The notes under the pieces were generated by a model. The model had not been told where the DNA came from. It searched no databases and saw only the letters and a program-made list of their open reading frames with translations. The position numbers and the translations under genes are program-made. A stretch of 58,153 nt of DNA from Muribaculaceae bacterium (GTDB lineage Bacteria; Bacteroidota; Bacteroidia; Bacteroidales; Muribaculaceae), in NCBI GenBank assembly GCA_029062005.1, contig JAIDQZ010000135.1:51462-109614 (forward strand), written 5' to 3'. This document shows, one piece after another, positions 1 through 8,603 of the stretch (the first letter of the stretch is position 1; each line of letters opens with the position of its first letter).

Positions 1-833
1 GTAGTTTCACCGGGAGCCTTTGCAGTTATCTTACCGTTGGCATCTACAATAGCAACTGACTCATCGCTCGAAGTCCAGATTACAGTCTTATCTGTCGTAT
101 TTTCAGGTAGCACCGTGGCTGTCAGAGTAATCGTCTCTCCTACTTTCAGTTCGGCGGAGGTCCGGTCCAAAGTGATTCCGGCTGCCTCTATGATCTTGGC
201 TGCTACAGTCACGGTGCATGTCGCAGTCTTGCCGTTGGACGAGGATGCGGTGATTGTTGCAGTTCCAGCCTTGACAGCAGTAACCGTGCCATCTGCCGAA
301 ACTGTAGCAACTGACATGTCCGAGGATGTCCATGTAACTGATTTATCAGTAGCATCGGAAGGCGTTAGCGTAGCGGCAAGTGTCATCATCTCACCTTCGG
401 TTATATTCAGTGTAGACTTGCTGATTGAGATTCCGGTAACTGGAATTATATCGGCAGATACCATCACGATACATGTCGCCGTCTTGCCGTTGAACGAGGA
501 TGCGGTGACTGTTGCCGTTCCAGTTTTGACAGCTGTAACCTTGCCATCTGCCGATACCGTAGCCACTGAAGTATCCGAGGATGTCCACGTTACAGTCTTG
601 TCAGTGGCATCGGATGGGCTGACAGTGGCGGTAAGGGTAGCGGTCTCGCCTTCCGTCAGGCTCAGCGACGTGTTGCTGAGCCTGACGCTTTCGACCGAAG
701 TCGGAATCACTGTCACCTTGCAGGTCGACTTCACGGAACCGCAGGTGGCGGTAATAGTAGTTTCACCGGGAGCCTTTGCAGTTATCTTACCGTTGGCATC
801 TACAATAGCAACTGACTCATCGCTCGAAGTCCA
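1..833. repeat. Direct nucleotide repeats inside the Big2-coding region
   Basis: Bases 1-77 recur exactly at 757-833, a distance of 756 bp (252 codons, about three Big2 domains). A second pair, near 227-295 and 473-541, is nearly identical at a distance of 246 bp (82 codons, one domain). All distances are multiples of three, so recombination between copies would add or remove whole Ig-like domains without breaking the frame. Confidence 0.85.
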
Positions 834-2810
834 TGCCACTGTCTTGTCAGTGGTATTATCCGGCAGAACTGTCGCTGAAAGCTGGATTGTCTGATTGACT
901 TTAATTGAGACTTCAGTCTCAGAAAGCGTAATACTCTTGACAAAGATAGGAACAGTCTCAATCAATACATGCGAATCAGGACTCGTGTAGTCAATGCCAT
1001 TCGCGGTACTTAGTTTTACATTCTCTATGCGTAGTTCCTTCCCCTCCACTTCCGCTCCATTCAGAGCAAGAGTGAAAAGTTCTCCTTCATTGCCATAAAA
1101 AGGAGTGTTGTTTAATGAAAATAGGATAATACGATAGCGTCCTGAACCAATATATGCCAATATGGCTGAATGTGATGAAGCACGAGGTGACAATGTCAGG
1201 TTTGATTCCGAACAAGTGACACCCGAAGGCAAAAGAATATCCATCTGAACGGCGACTATCTCAGCCTCATTGTCAAGACTACCTCTCAACATATATTTGC
1301 CCTCGAATACATGGCCACTGAATGAAAGTTCATTGGTGCTGTAGAAATTTCCAGACACCTCAACCGACTTCATCCTATTAGATGGATCATTTGTGTAGAG
1401 GTTCATGGTGGTAGTGAACGGTCCGAAAGCAGGTTTGTCTATCACAACCTGCAAGGCACCCTGTTCCCCATGACCGATTTCCACCGGAAACTGATTCTTG
1501 CATGAAAAGCCCTCATCGAGGAAAGCAACCTTGTCAATCCTTAAGGTAGCGTTACCATAATTGTAAAAAGCATAGTCAAACACATTGCTTTCATTCAAAG
1601 GTACATTCCCTATGTTGAACTTGGAACTTGATGAAAGTCTTGGAGATGAAATAGATATAGATCCTGTATATGAAGCCGAAGTCATATTTTCCCCATCCCT
1701 ATTCGTCAATATCACTTTCTTGGGATTGAGATAGTATGTTCCGGCATTGCCCCTCAACTTCAACTTGAAAGTCAGGATCTCGCCGTCATCTCCAGCCAGA
1801 GACTTGTTGGATGCATTGTACAGAATGATTCGTAAACTTCTTGAAGCGTCATAATATGCCTCAATGCTCATATCGTAGGCTCGGGAGGATTTCTTTGCAC
1901 TTCCTTCAACATATTCAAGAGCGTCAGGAAGCTTTAAAGTAAATTCAGCACCCACTATGGGTTCCATGTTATTCACCTTTACACTCACAGTCACCTCTTC
2001 GTCAGAGATGCCTTCCGCATTTCCGATATGAAGTTCATTGACGGAGAAGGGTTGGGAGGTGATTACGAGATACGGGGCTGAACCCGCAGAGTTGGAATTG
2101 ACATAGATCCGTCCCTGTACTTCCTTGCTTCTGACAGTCGGTGTATACTCCAATGTCATGATTCCTTGCTGTCCTGCCTCAAGTTTATTTGGAGAGAATG
2201 AAGCAGAGAGACCATCTACGGCAGAATCGAAGCCGGAAATCTCAAGAGGCGTAGTACCAATGTTTCTTATAGGAATCTCCCTTGTCTGTGTAGACCTAAT
2301 TGGCACTCTTCTGAAATCAACCAATTGCTGTGAGTCTATTTCAAGTTTTGCACCTAATATGGTAAGTGTTCCACCAGACACACTGGAAGATACCACCGAA
2401 CCTGCTTTATCGCTCAACTTCACCGCTGGATTGATGTCGAAATTTCCCGGATTATCACCCAATTCAATCTTAAAACGGCATAGTTCACCATCCCCCTTAC
2501 TGATGGAAGAAAGGGAGGTGTTGTAGACGACCATAACATAACTGCCGTTTTTCATATCGGCAGTTATGTTGTGATTTGGCAGTCGGGATTCATTCTTAAT
2601 CAGACTTCCGTTTATGGGCACAACACCATCAGGGAAAGGGATCCGGATCTCTGCGGCAGCGATATCCGGAGAGTCATTTTTCAACGACACGATGATGTCT
2701 GCGGTAGAACCCACTGCTCCGGACACACTCTCTATGGAAACATGATTGGTAGCGTGGAGGACAAAGATACCCATCCACGCTACCAACAATATAATTATTC
2801 TTTTTAACAT
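1..2810 (-). CDS. Exported multi-module protein: cohesin-like, HYDIN-like and Big2 domains (3' truncated by window edge)
   Basis: An open minus-strand frame starts at the ATG at 2810-2808 and stays open to base 1, so at least 936 residues are encoded and the C terminus lies outside the window. Residues 1-21 look like a signal peptide (MLKRIIILLVAWMGIFVLHA). Next come three cohesin-like beta-sandwich segments (about 22-140, 245-385 and 490-615) alternating with two ASPM/SPD-2/HYDIN-like Ig segments (about 145-245 and 385-490). From about residue 620 there are four Big2 (bacterial Ig-like group 2) repeats of about 82 residues, each with the DKTVxWTSSDxSVAxV core. The gene starts 7 bp after the stop of the upstream peptidase gene, so the two are probably co-transcribed. 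The role is unknown; an extracellular or surface scaffold or adhesin is likely. Cohesin-like is judged from sequence pattern only (GDGExxxFKxxL, turn-rich strands). Strong on the frame and Big2, moderate on the cohesin call. Confidence 0.85.
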   Translation of the reverse strand, partial: MLKRIIILLVAWMGIFVLHATNHVSIESVSGAVGSTADIIVSLKNDSPDIAAAEIRIPFPDGVVPINGSLIKNESRLPNHNITADMKNGSYVMVVYNTSLSSISKGDGELCRFKIELGDNPGNFDINPAVKLSDKAGSVVSSSVSGGTLTILGAKLEIDSQQLVDFRRVPIRSTQTREIPIRNIGTTPLEISGFDSAVDGLSASFSPNKLEAGQQGIMTLEYTPTVRSKEVQGRIYVNSNSAGSAPYLVITSQPFSVNELHIGNAEGISDEEVTVSVKVNNMEPIVGAEFTLKLPDALEYVEGSAKKSSRAYDMSIEAYYDASRSLRIILYNASNKSLAGDDGEILTFKLKLRGNAGTYYLNPKKVILTNRDGENMTSASYTGSISISSPRLSSSSKFNIGNVPLNESNVFDYAFYNYGNATLRIDKVAFLDEGFSCKNQFPVEIGHGEQGALQVVIDKPAFGPFTTTMNLYTNDPSNRMKSVEVSGNFYSTNELSFSGHVFEGKYMLRGSLDNEAEIVAVQMDILLPSGVTCSESNLTLSPRASSHSAILAYIGSGRYRIILFSLNNTPFYGNEGELFTLALNGAEVEGKELRIENVKLSTANGIDYTSPDSHVLIETVPIFVKSITLSETEVSIKVNQTIQLSATVLPDNTTDKTVAWTSSDESVAIVDANGKITAKAPGETTITATCGSVKSTCKVTVIPTSVESVRLSNTSLSLTEGETATLTATVSPSDATDKTVTWTSSDTSVATVSADGKVTAVKTGTATVTASSFNGKTATCIVMVSADIIPVTGISISKSTLNITEGEMMTLAATLTPSDATDKSVTWTSSDMSVATVSADGTVTAVKAGTATITASSSNGKTATCTVTVAAKIIEAAGITLDRTSAELKVGETITLTATVLPENTTDKTVIWTSSDESVAIVDANGKITAKAPGET

Positions 2811-2817
2811 AAGCCAT

Positions 2818-5800
2818 CTACTTCTTGATAACTTTGGATGACTGCACGAGGTTTCCGTCGACAGTCATAGTAAGCATGTAGAAACCAGAAGGGATATTAC
2901 GTGGTGTCAGAGTCACTGTATGCTTACCATAGTCGATATTCCTCTTGACGGAATATACCTTTGTTCCTGCGAGATTCACAAGAGCAAGTTCTACAGAATG
3001 GCTACCTTCAGCTCCTATCACAACGGGGACATTGAGAGATTCAGTGAAAGGATTGGGGGAAGGAACGTCCATCTGAACCATTACAATCGAGCTGATGCCA
3101 TTCGTACCGGCCTGAATAGCCATCACCTCCTTGGCGTTTGCATCAACCAAAGTGATTCCCATTACTTCCGCATCGCCTATAGAAAGGAGAGCAGTCTTAC
3201 CGGGCATGAGAGTTTTACCGCTCAGGGAGAAGGATATGAACTTATATTCATCCTCGCTCATCCATTCGCCGGTTGTTTCCATACCTTTGAGGCCTTCGAG
3301 AACCTTTATCTCGGTTGAATTCCTGTTGCCATTCAAAGCAACCTGTATACCAGCGAGTTCCACGGGTGTATCCACATAAAGGATACCGTCTTTGATTGAA
3401 TAAGTGGCAGTAGACTGGATTGAGGCCATATTAGCCTGGGTGTTCGGCGACATGATGATGTTTACAGTTCCAACCACGTCGAGGATATCCACCTCAGTAT
3501 CATCATTCACATCCGCTGCGTCGAAGATAAACGGTTTGGGTTCTCGACCAACCATATAATTGACTTCAGTCACAACGTCAGCTACGTCCACATTTCCGGA
3601 ACCGTTAGCATCACCCTTACCTGCAGCGCGGGGAGTTGCGGATACGACGCGTGAAGGAGCATTCTCATCCATGGAAGTACGAAGCACCTTGTAATAATAG
3701 CAGTAAGTAGTACCCGGAATAATATCATAATCTACGAATTCCTCTGTATCAAGAAGGGTCTCGTTGATTCTGACTGCTTCATTGGGTTCATCGTTCTCGT
3801 TGAGAGTATAGCGATAGAGGTTGTAACCAAGCATATCGTCGAAGTTATCCTCAGGATTATCCCAAATAAGTGTTACCTTACCGACTCCCGGTTCTGCAAC
3901 AAATCCTGTGCTCATAGAACCGGCACTCTGAACATTGACATGAAACCGCACATCCTCAATAGGAATCGGGAAGAATTCCTCATCCTCGGCATCAGCTACA
4001 TATATTGTATTCAGTCCGTCGAAATTATCCTTACCTTTTATTGTAAGGTATGCAGTGTAGATATCGATCACCTCTCCATTCTCCATAGTCTCCGAACGCC
4101 AGTTTCCATCTTCGGAAATTGCTATCTGGGTGTAAGGATCACGCACACCCATTGCAATCATCGGAGTCTTCTCATGATTCATCGGTTTGCTGAAATATAC
4201 CTCAAACTTATGCTTACCTACACCAAGAGGAGGCAAAAGCTCAAACTCATCCTGCGCATCATACTCATTGACTACGACCTTCCATACAATGCCAGGAGCT
4301 GAAAAAGACGGCTTTTGGGCAATCGTACTTACATTTAATTGGCCATAACCCCACCCATCATTAATATCCAATATATTATGCCTAATTATATTTTCATTTG
4401 AAGAACCTATATAACTTGGAGTATCCCAACTAATGATTCTGGGGTTAGATGAAAGTACGACGATACTATGTTTATCTAAATTAATATTATTTGAAAAGAT
4501 ATTGTTATTAGAGTATGAGGCTATACTACTAATGTTGTCATTACTATTTTTTCTAGTGATAATCGTATTATTAATAAAATTACAATCCTTCAAAATAGCT
4601 TCAAATCCTCCAACAAGATTATCATTCCAAAATCTATTATCATAAAAACAGCATCCATCGAAAACGACTGCATTCCAATAATGACTATTTAAGGTGTTAC
4701 TAAATATCGTTCTTTTTACCAAACGCCTATTATCAGGAAACTTTAGAATCGACCAACGGCTTATTAGATCTTTAAATATACAGTACTCCAATTTAGAATT
4801 AGGAGACAGCACAATAAGATGATCTAGGTCATCCACTTTACCTAAAGATCCGTCGGCTTTAGTAAAGGTGATCGGTTTTCCTGGTTGACCTTCTGCAATC
4901 AGTTGACCTTTTGTTGAAATTCCAATACCTGTTCCATCCTTAAAATAAACTGTCGTGCCTGGTTCAATTGTCATGGTTACATTATCAGGAATAGCTATTG
5001 GACTTGTAATAAGATAATTCTTATCAGATGATAATGTCATATCATTTTCAATAATACCTCCAAGTTCTATTCCATTGTTTACATCAAAAACAATTTGCTG
5101 TTTTAGTGGAGCTGAAATATTGTCGCAGATTGCTGTAAATACCAACGATATTTTTCTTCCGTCTGCACAATCTGGATTAATCTTTATTAATACAGGAGTT
5201 TCTCCTTCAATGGAAGCATAATTTGACAAGTTTGAGACAGCTTTTACAGCACCATCAATAAACTCAACAATATCAGGATCTTCATTCTCTGCCACTTCAA
5301 GCGAATATGTAATATTCTTTGCGTATCCCCAATTATTTCTAAGAGTCGGATAGAATCGTATGGTTTCTCCTGCATCAGGTCGGCCATCACCATCACCCAT
5401 CTTCACATCATCAAGACGATAAGTAACGAGCGAAAGAGTCGGTTTTCTATCCGCATCCAAAATATTGTATGCATTGAAGATATTTAGATTGCCGTTAGTA
5501 GAAGCAATCAAATCACCAAATAGCTCTTCCTTATTTGATATTTCTTTTGTGGAAATCAATCTTGAAATAGCACCGGCAACTAAAGGACAAGCCATCGAAG
5601 TACCATTCAACTGCTTATATTGACCATTTGGAAAAGTGCTAAGGATACCCGTTCCAGGAGCCCTTAGTTCATAGTTTTCCAAATCAGCAAATGTTGAGGT
5701 AATAGGACCATCTTCATCGAAATTGGAGAAGGAAGCCAAAGAGCCGTTTGCATTAGAGGATGCTTCAACTCCAAGAACAAATTTATAAGCGGCTGGATAC

Positions 5801-6918
5801 ATTGGTGTGCCAACCTTTTGGTTAATCGGACATTTATGAGGATATATACACAAGTTATCATTTCCAGCCGCAGCAACCAATATCGCTTTCTGATAAGCTT
5901 TACCAAGAGCATCCTTCTCTGCCATTGAATCGTAATATCCGCCGAATGACATGGAAATTATATCAGCGCCATTGGCTACAGCGTAATCTATACCTTTGAT
6001 AATGGTCGCTATATCACCTTGACCATTACTTTGAAGAATAGTCACGGGCATAATCAGAGCCTCGGGATTTGCACCAACGATACCTATACCATTGCCACCT
6101 ACAGCGGCAGCAATACCGGCACAATGAGTCCCATGACCGTTATTATCCCTCATCTTTGCTGTATTGTTAATGAAATCCCAACCATGAATATCATCATAGA
6201 ATCCGTTATGGTCATCATCTTTGCCATCTACTCCTTCCGCTTCGAGAGTATTTGTCCAAATATTGTCGGCCAAGTCCGGATGCTCGATATCCACTCCGGT
6301 ATCGAGAATGGCTATTACCGGACGTTTGGAAGATGTCAATGGAACATCCCAAAGCTTGTCAAGACCAATGGCAGCCGGTCCCCATTGCTGAGAATAAAGA
6401 GGATCGAATACATAATCTCCTGCGGAAGAAGCACAAGCATAAACTATATAGTTAGGTTCTGCATATTCCACTTCATCAAGATTCTTGAAGTCTTCTATAG
6501 CTGAGTGGATATCGTTTATTTTTGACGCATCCATCTGAATCAGATACAGTGATGAAAGATCGGCATCCTTCACTGACTCACCATTGAATGCTTTGGCTCG
6601 TTTCTGCATAGGTACGGTCGCAGTTCCTGTCAGTGGCATCAGTTCTTCGGCTTTATTGACACCATATTTTTCAAGCAGATTATTAACGGCGGATGATTTG
6701 GGGGAGGCTACTCTCTTTCCGTTCATAGTAAGACTCTTGCCGGAGCTTTCTGCCTTAAACTTCACGATTATCTCTCCCGGCACATATTCGAAAGCCGAAC
6801 GGCGCGCATCGATTCGATTGACTTCATACAGCCCTTCGTAAGGATCATTAGCCACAACTCCTTGAGTGCCTACTACGCCCAGAGTTACAGTTATCAGTAA
6901 CGAATAATAAAATTTCAT
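2818..6918 (-). CDS. Secreted S8 (subtilisin-family) serine peptidase with beta-helix, FnIII, dockerin-like and sorting domains
   Basis: The 1366-residue protein starts with a signal peptide (about 1-23) and an inhibitor-like propeptide (PGEIIVKFK, residues 47-55). The S8 catalytic domain carries Asp206 (LDTG), His262 (GHGTH) and Ser441 (NGTSMACP), with Asn353 (AAGND) as the oxyanion residue, so the triad is intact. Residues about 640-870 look like a right-handed parallel beta-helix. An FnIII-like domain follows (about 1005-1098), then two dockerin type I-like calcium loops (GDANGSGNVDVAD at about 1102 and DVNDDTEVDILD), a cohesin-like strand region (about 1170-1270), and a C-terminal domain from about 1275 with PNPF and GFYMLT, ending in KVIKK, typical of type IX secretion sorting domains. 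The likely fate is export through the outer membrane and surface attachment or release. The substrate is unknown. The gene leads a two-gene unit with the cohesin-like/Big2 protein. Codons for about residues 493-872 are markedly AT-richer than the flanks. Confidence 0.93.
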   Translation of the reverse strand: MKFYYSLLITVTLGVVGTQGVVANDPYEGLYEVNRIDARRSAFEYVPGEIIVKFKAESSGKSLTMNGKRVASPKSSAVNNLLEKYGVNKAEELMPLTGTATVPMQKRAKAFNGESVKDADLSSLYLIQMDASKINDIHSAIEDFKNLDEVEYAEPNYIVYACASSAGDYVFDPLYSQQWGPAAIGLDKLWDVPLTSSKRPVIAILDTGVDIEHPDLADNIWTNTLEAEGVDGKDDDHNGFYDDIHGWDFINNTAKMRDNNGHGTHCAGIAAAVGGNGIGIVGANPEALIMPVTILQSNGQGDIATIIKGIDYAVANGADIISMSFGGYYDSMAEKDALGKAYQKAILVAAAGNDNLCIYPHKCPINQKVGTPMYPAAYKFVLGVEASSNANGSLASFSNFDEDGPITSTFADLENYELRAPGTGILSTFPNGQYKQLNGTSMACPLVAGAISRLISTKEISNKEELFGDLIASTNGNLNIFNAYNILDADRKPTLSLVTYRLDDVKMGDGDGRPDAGETIRFYPTLRNNWGYAKNITYSLEVAENEDPDIVEFIDGAVKAVSNLSNYASIEGETPVLIKINPDCADGRKISLVFTAICDNISAPLKQQIVFDVNNGIELGGIIENDMTLSSDKNYLITSPIAIPDNVTMTIEPGTTVYFKDGTGIGISTKGQLIAEGQPGKPITFTKADGSLGKVDDLDHLIVLSPNSKLEYCIFKDLISRWSILKFPDNRRLVKRTIFSNTLNSHYWNAVVFDGCCFYDNRFWNDNLVGGFEAILKDCNFINNTIITRKNSNDNISSIASYSNNNIFSNNINLDKHSIVVLSSNPRIISWDTPSYIGSSNENIIRHNILDINDGWGYGQLNVSTIAQKPSFSAPGIVWKVVVNEYDAQDEFELLPPLGVGKHKFEVYFSKPMNHEKTPMIAMGVRDPYTQIAISEDGNWRSETMENGEVIDIYTAYLTIKGKDNFDGLNTIYVADAEDEEFFPIPIEDVRFHVNVQSAGSMSTGFVAEPGVGKVTLIWDNPEDNFDDMLGYNLYRYTLNENDEPNEAVRINETLLDTEEFVDYDIIPGTTYCYYYKVLRTSMDENAPSRVVSATPRAAGKGDANGSGNVDVADVVTEVNYMVGREPKPFIFDAADVNDDTEVDILDVVGTVNIIMSPNTQANMASIQSTATYSIKDGILYVDTPVELAGIQVALNGNRNSTEIKVLEGLKGMETTGEWMSEDEYKFISFSLSGKTLMPGKTALLSIGDAEVMGITLVDANAKEVMAIQAGTNGISSIVMVQMDVPSPNPFTESLNVPVVIGAEGSHSVELALVNLAGTKVYSVKRNIDYGKHTVTLTPRNIPSGFYMLTMTVDGNLVQSSKVIKK

Positions 6919-7032
6919 ATATATTAAATGAGTTATTAAAAATGCCTTATTGGATTATTTCACAACATAGAGAAGTCGCTGATATCTATTGCGATCTTAC
7001 CTATCGAAGCATTTCGCTCTGTCCATCAACCC

Positions 7033-7060
7033 CAGACCGGGGCTTCCAAAATGCGGTCTG
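7033..7060 (-). promoter_or_regulatory. Hairpin at the predicted 5' end of the peptidase mRNA
   Basis: CAGACCG at 7033-7039 and CGGTCTG at 7054-7060 are perfect 7-bp inverted repeats with a 14-nt loop. They lie right at the predicted transcription start, so the mRNA would begin with a stem. An alternative shorter stem (CCCC/GGGG) overlaps it. The function is inferred only: transcript stability or leader control. No known riboswitch was recognised in the rest of the leader (6919-7032). Confidence 0.4.
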
Positions 7061-7066
7061 CAAACG

Positions 7067-7097
7067 CAAAATTAAGAATAATTTTTTTAACTGCAAA
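7067..7097 (-). promoter_or_regulatory. Promoter of the S8 peptidase operon
   Basis: On the minus strand TTTG (7097-7094), 19 bp, then TAATTTTG (7074-7067) match the Bacteroidota -33/-7 consensus with standard spacing. Transcription would start near 7060, giving a leader of about 140 nt before the ATG at 6918. Confidence 0.75.
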
Positions 7098-7330
7098 AAA
7101 ATCCCACTATTTTAGCTACTACTCAATTATCGCACGCTCAAAAACCTTATTACCGACTTCGCTGCCCGGTGAACTGACATTACACTGAAACCACAAACTT
7201 CACTCTGGAGAATATATAAAGCCGAGGAGCTTCGGAGAGGCTACTTATGGCATCATTATGATTCATTACGCGCATAGATAATCTAATCACATAATTACTC
7301 ATTAACAACTAATCATTTACCATTTTATTA

Positions 7331-7417
7331 TTTACCTCGCACGGTACAATCTTCTATTTTTTACCTTACTCGGTACGATTTATCATTTTTTACCTTACAT
7401 GGTAAATTTCACTAAAT
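7331..7417. repeat. Three 29-bp tandem repeats, each with a TACC-N6-GGTA palindrome
   Basis: Units start at 7331, 7360 and 7389, exactly 29 bp apart. Each begins TTTACCT and contains the inverted half-sites TACC/GGTA at 7333-7346, 7362-7375 and 7391-7404. A lone half-site TTTACC lies at 7316-7321. The last palindrome ends 12 bp before the -33 element of the promoter at 7417-7449, the place expected for binding sites of a dimeric transcription factor. The units abut with no unique spacers, which excludes a CRISPR array. Confidence 0.7.
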
Positions 7418-7449
7418 TGTTTCTTACTCGAAAATTTTTATTATCTTTG
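7417..7449 (+). promoter_or_regulatory. Promoter behind the 29-bp repeat array
   Basis: TTG (7417-7419), 22 bp, then TATCTTTG (7442-7449) match the Bacteroidota promoter pattern. Transcription would start near 7456, just ahead of a 30-codon open frame at 7468 and of apbE. With the array directly upstream, this is probably the regulated promoter of the apbE-rmuC unit. Confidence 0.65.
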
Positions 7450-7467
7450 CAGAAATTATATATTTTC

Positions 7468-7560
7468 ATGGAAATACTCACATATCAATTCCCCTATGGC
7501 TATTCGGATTTCTATACTGTTCCCCAAATTTGTATTAATTTACTAATCAGCACCAAATAA
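7468..7560 (+). CDS. Possible 30-residue small protein or leader peptide upstream of apbE
   Basis: A 31-codon frame (MEILTYQFPYGYSDFYTVPQ at its start) begins about 12 nt after the predicted start of transcription from the 7417-7449 promoter and stops 11 bp before the first in-frame apbE ATG. It is rich in Tyr, Phe, Ile and Pro and has no signal peptide or recognised domain. It could be a translated leader, a small protein, or chance. The position behind a good promoter is the only support. Confidence 0.25.
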   Translation: MEILTYQFPYGYSDFYTVPQICINLLISTK

Positions 7561-7562
7561 AG

Positions 7563-7570
7563 TATCTTTG
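7563..7570 (+). promoter_or_regulatory. -7 element overlapping the start region of apbE
   Basis: TATCTTTG at 7563-7570 ends one base before the first possible apbE ATG (7572). No good -33 TTTG lies at 19-22 bp (the nearest is 7529-7532, 30 bp away), so this box is weaker than the one at 7442. If used, transcription would start inside the longest reading frame, which favours the downstream start codons at 7590 or 7599. Confidence 0.4.
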
Positions 7571-7589
7571 CATGGCAAACGAAACTATG

Positions 7590-8603
7590 ATGAAAATAAT
7601 GAAGACCTTTTATATATATCCTCTATTCATACTTACGCTGATGCTTGTCAGCTGCAATAATGAGCTATCTTGGCATAAAAGCGAGGGGATGATATGGAAT
7701 ACAGTGTGGCATGCGACTTACAACGGTCCTGAAGATGCCATCTCAGCCGCCATAGATACGTTGAAGGTTGTAGAGACAAGCGTATCTGTTTTCGATGAAA
7801 ACTCCCTCGTATCCTTAATAAACCGCAATGACTTCGGACCTGTAGATCAGCATCTGAAAACCGTTTACGAGACTTCAAAACGGATAAACAGACTCAGCAA
7901 CGGTCTTTTCGACCCTACCCTCTCCCCTCTTATCAAGGCTTGGGGGTTCGGGAAAGGCCATAATCCTACCGCTGACACTGCACGCATCGAGTCGATACTC
8001 AAATATGTCGGAATAGATAAGACTCGAATAGAGAACGATACTCTATACAAGTCCTCGCCGGAAATATCCTTCAATTTCTCCGCCATAGCCAAGGGATATG
8101 GCGTCGATATAGCCGCCAATACTCTCCAAAAGCGCGGATGCAATGACCTGATGATGGAAATCGGAGGTGAGGTGGTATGCCGAGGACTCAATCCGGAAGG
8201 AAAAAAATGGAGAATCCTGATTGAAACGCCTGACGAAGAGTACCTGAGAGAAGTGTTTAAATCCGAAAAACAACCACAATTCAATAAATCCCTGATAGTG
8301 GAACTATCAGACGAAGCTCTTGCCACTTCAGGCAACTATAGAAACTATCATACGGAATCGGGCAAAACTTTCGGGCATACTATTTCACCGGTCACCGGCT
8401 ATCCCGTGAAGACCGACATACTGAGCGCTTCAATCATAGCTCCGACTTGTATGGAAGCCGACGCCTTCGCCACGGCATGCATGGCGATGGGATCAGCCGA
8501 TGCCTTGCAAATGCTTGACAAGCAAGGACTCGCCGGAGCGTTAATTCTCGACTCGGGGGAAGTGGTGATCAATAAAAAAATGGAAGATAAGATAGCAAGA
8601 TGA
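7590..8603 (+). CDS. apbE: FAD:protein FMN transferase (ApbE family lipoprotein)
   Basis: ApbE enzymes transfer FMN from FAD to Ser/Thr of target proteins (such as Na+-NQR or Rnf subunits) outside the cytoplasmic membrane. Family motifs are visible: a glycine-rich EIGGEVVCRG, ATSGNYRNY, HTISPVTGYPV, and the metal-binding ADAFATACMAMG near the C terminus. Counting from the first ATG at 7572 the frame has 343 residues, but a -7 box abuts that codon. The starts at 7590 (used here) or 7599 give a clean lipoprotein signal ending in the lipobox LVSC. The stop overlaps the rmuC start by ATGA, so the two genes are translationally coupled. No flavinylation target gene is nearby, so the substrate is not evident. 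Confidence 0.92.
   Translation: MKIMKTFYIYPLFILTLMLVSCNNELSWHKSEGMIWNTVWHATYNGPEDAISAAIDTLKVVETSVSVFDENSLVSLINRNDFGPVDQHLKTVYETSKRINRLSNGLFDPTLSPLIKAWGFGKGHNPTADTARIESILKYVGIDKTRIENDTLYKSSPEISFNFSAIAKGYGVDIAANTLQKRGCNDLMMEIGGEVVCRGLNPEGKKWRILIETPDEEYLREVFKSEKQPQFNKSLIVELSDEALATSGNYRNYHTESGKTFGHTISPVTGYPVKTDILSASIIAPTCMEADAFATACMAMGSADALQMLDKQGLAGALILDSGEVVINKKMEDKIAR

Noticed and set aside
37..894. A 285-codon plus-strand open frame rich in Val, Ser and Thr
   Set aside because: It is the antisense of Big2 repeats encoded on the minus strand. The minus frame runs without stops from 2810 to the window edge and reads as a clear signal peptide and Ig-like domains.
7331..7417. The 29-bp repeats as a small CRISPR array
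   Set aside because: The units are directly contiguous and wholly similar, with no unique spacers and no cas genes in the window.
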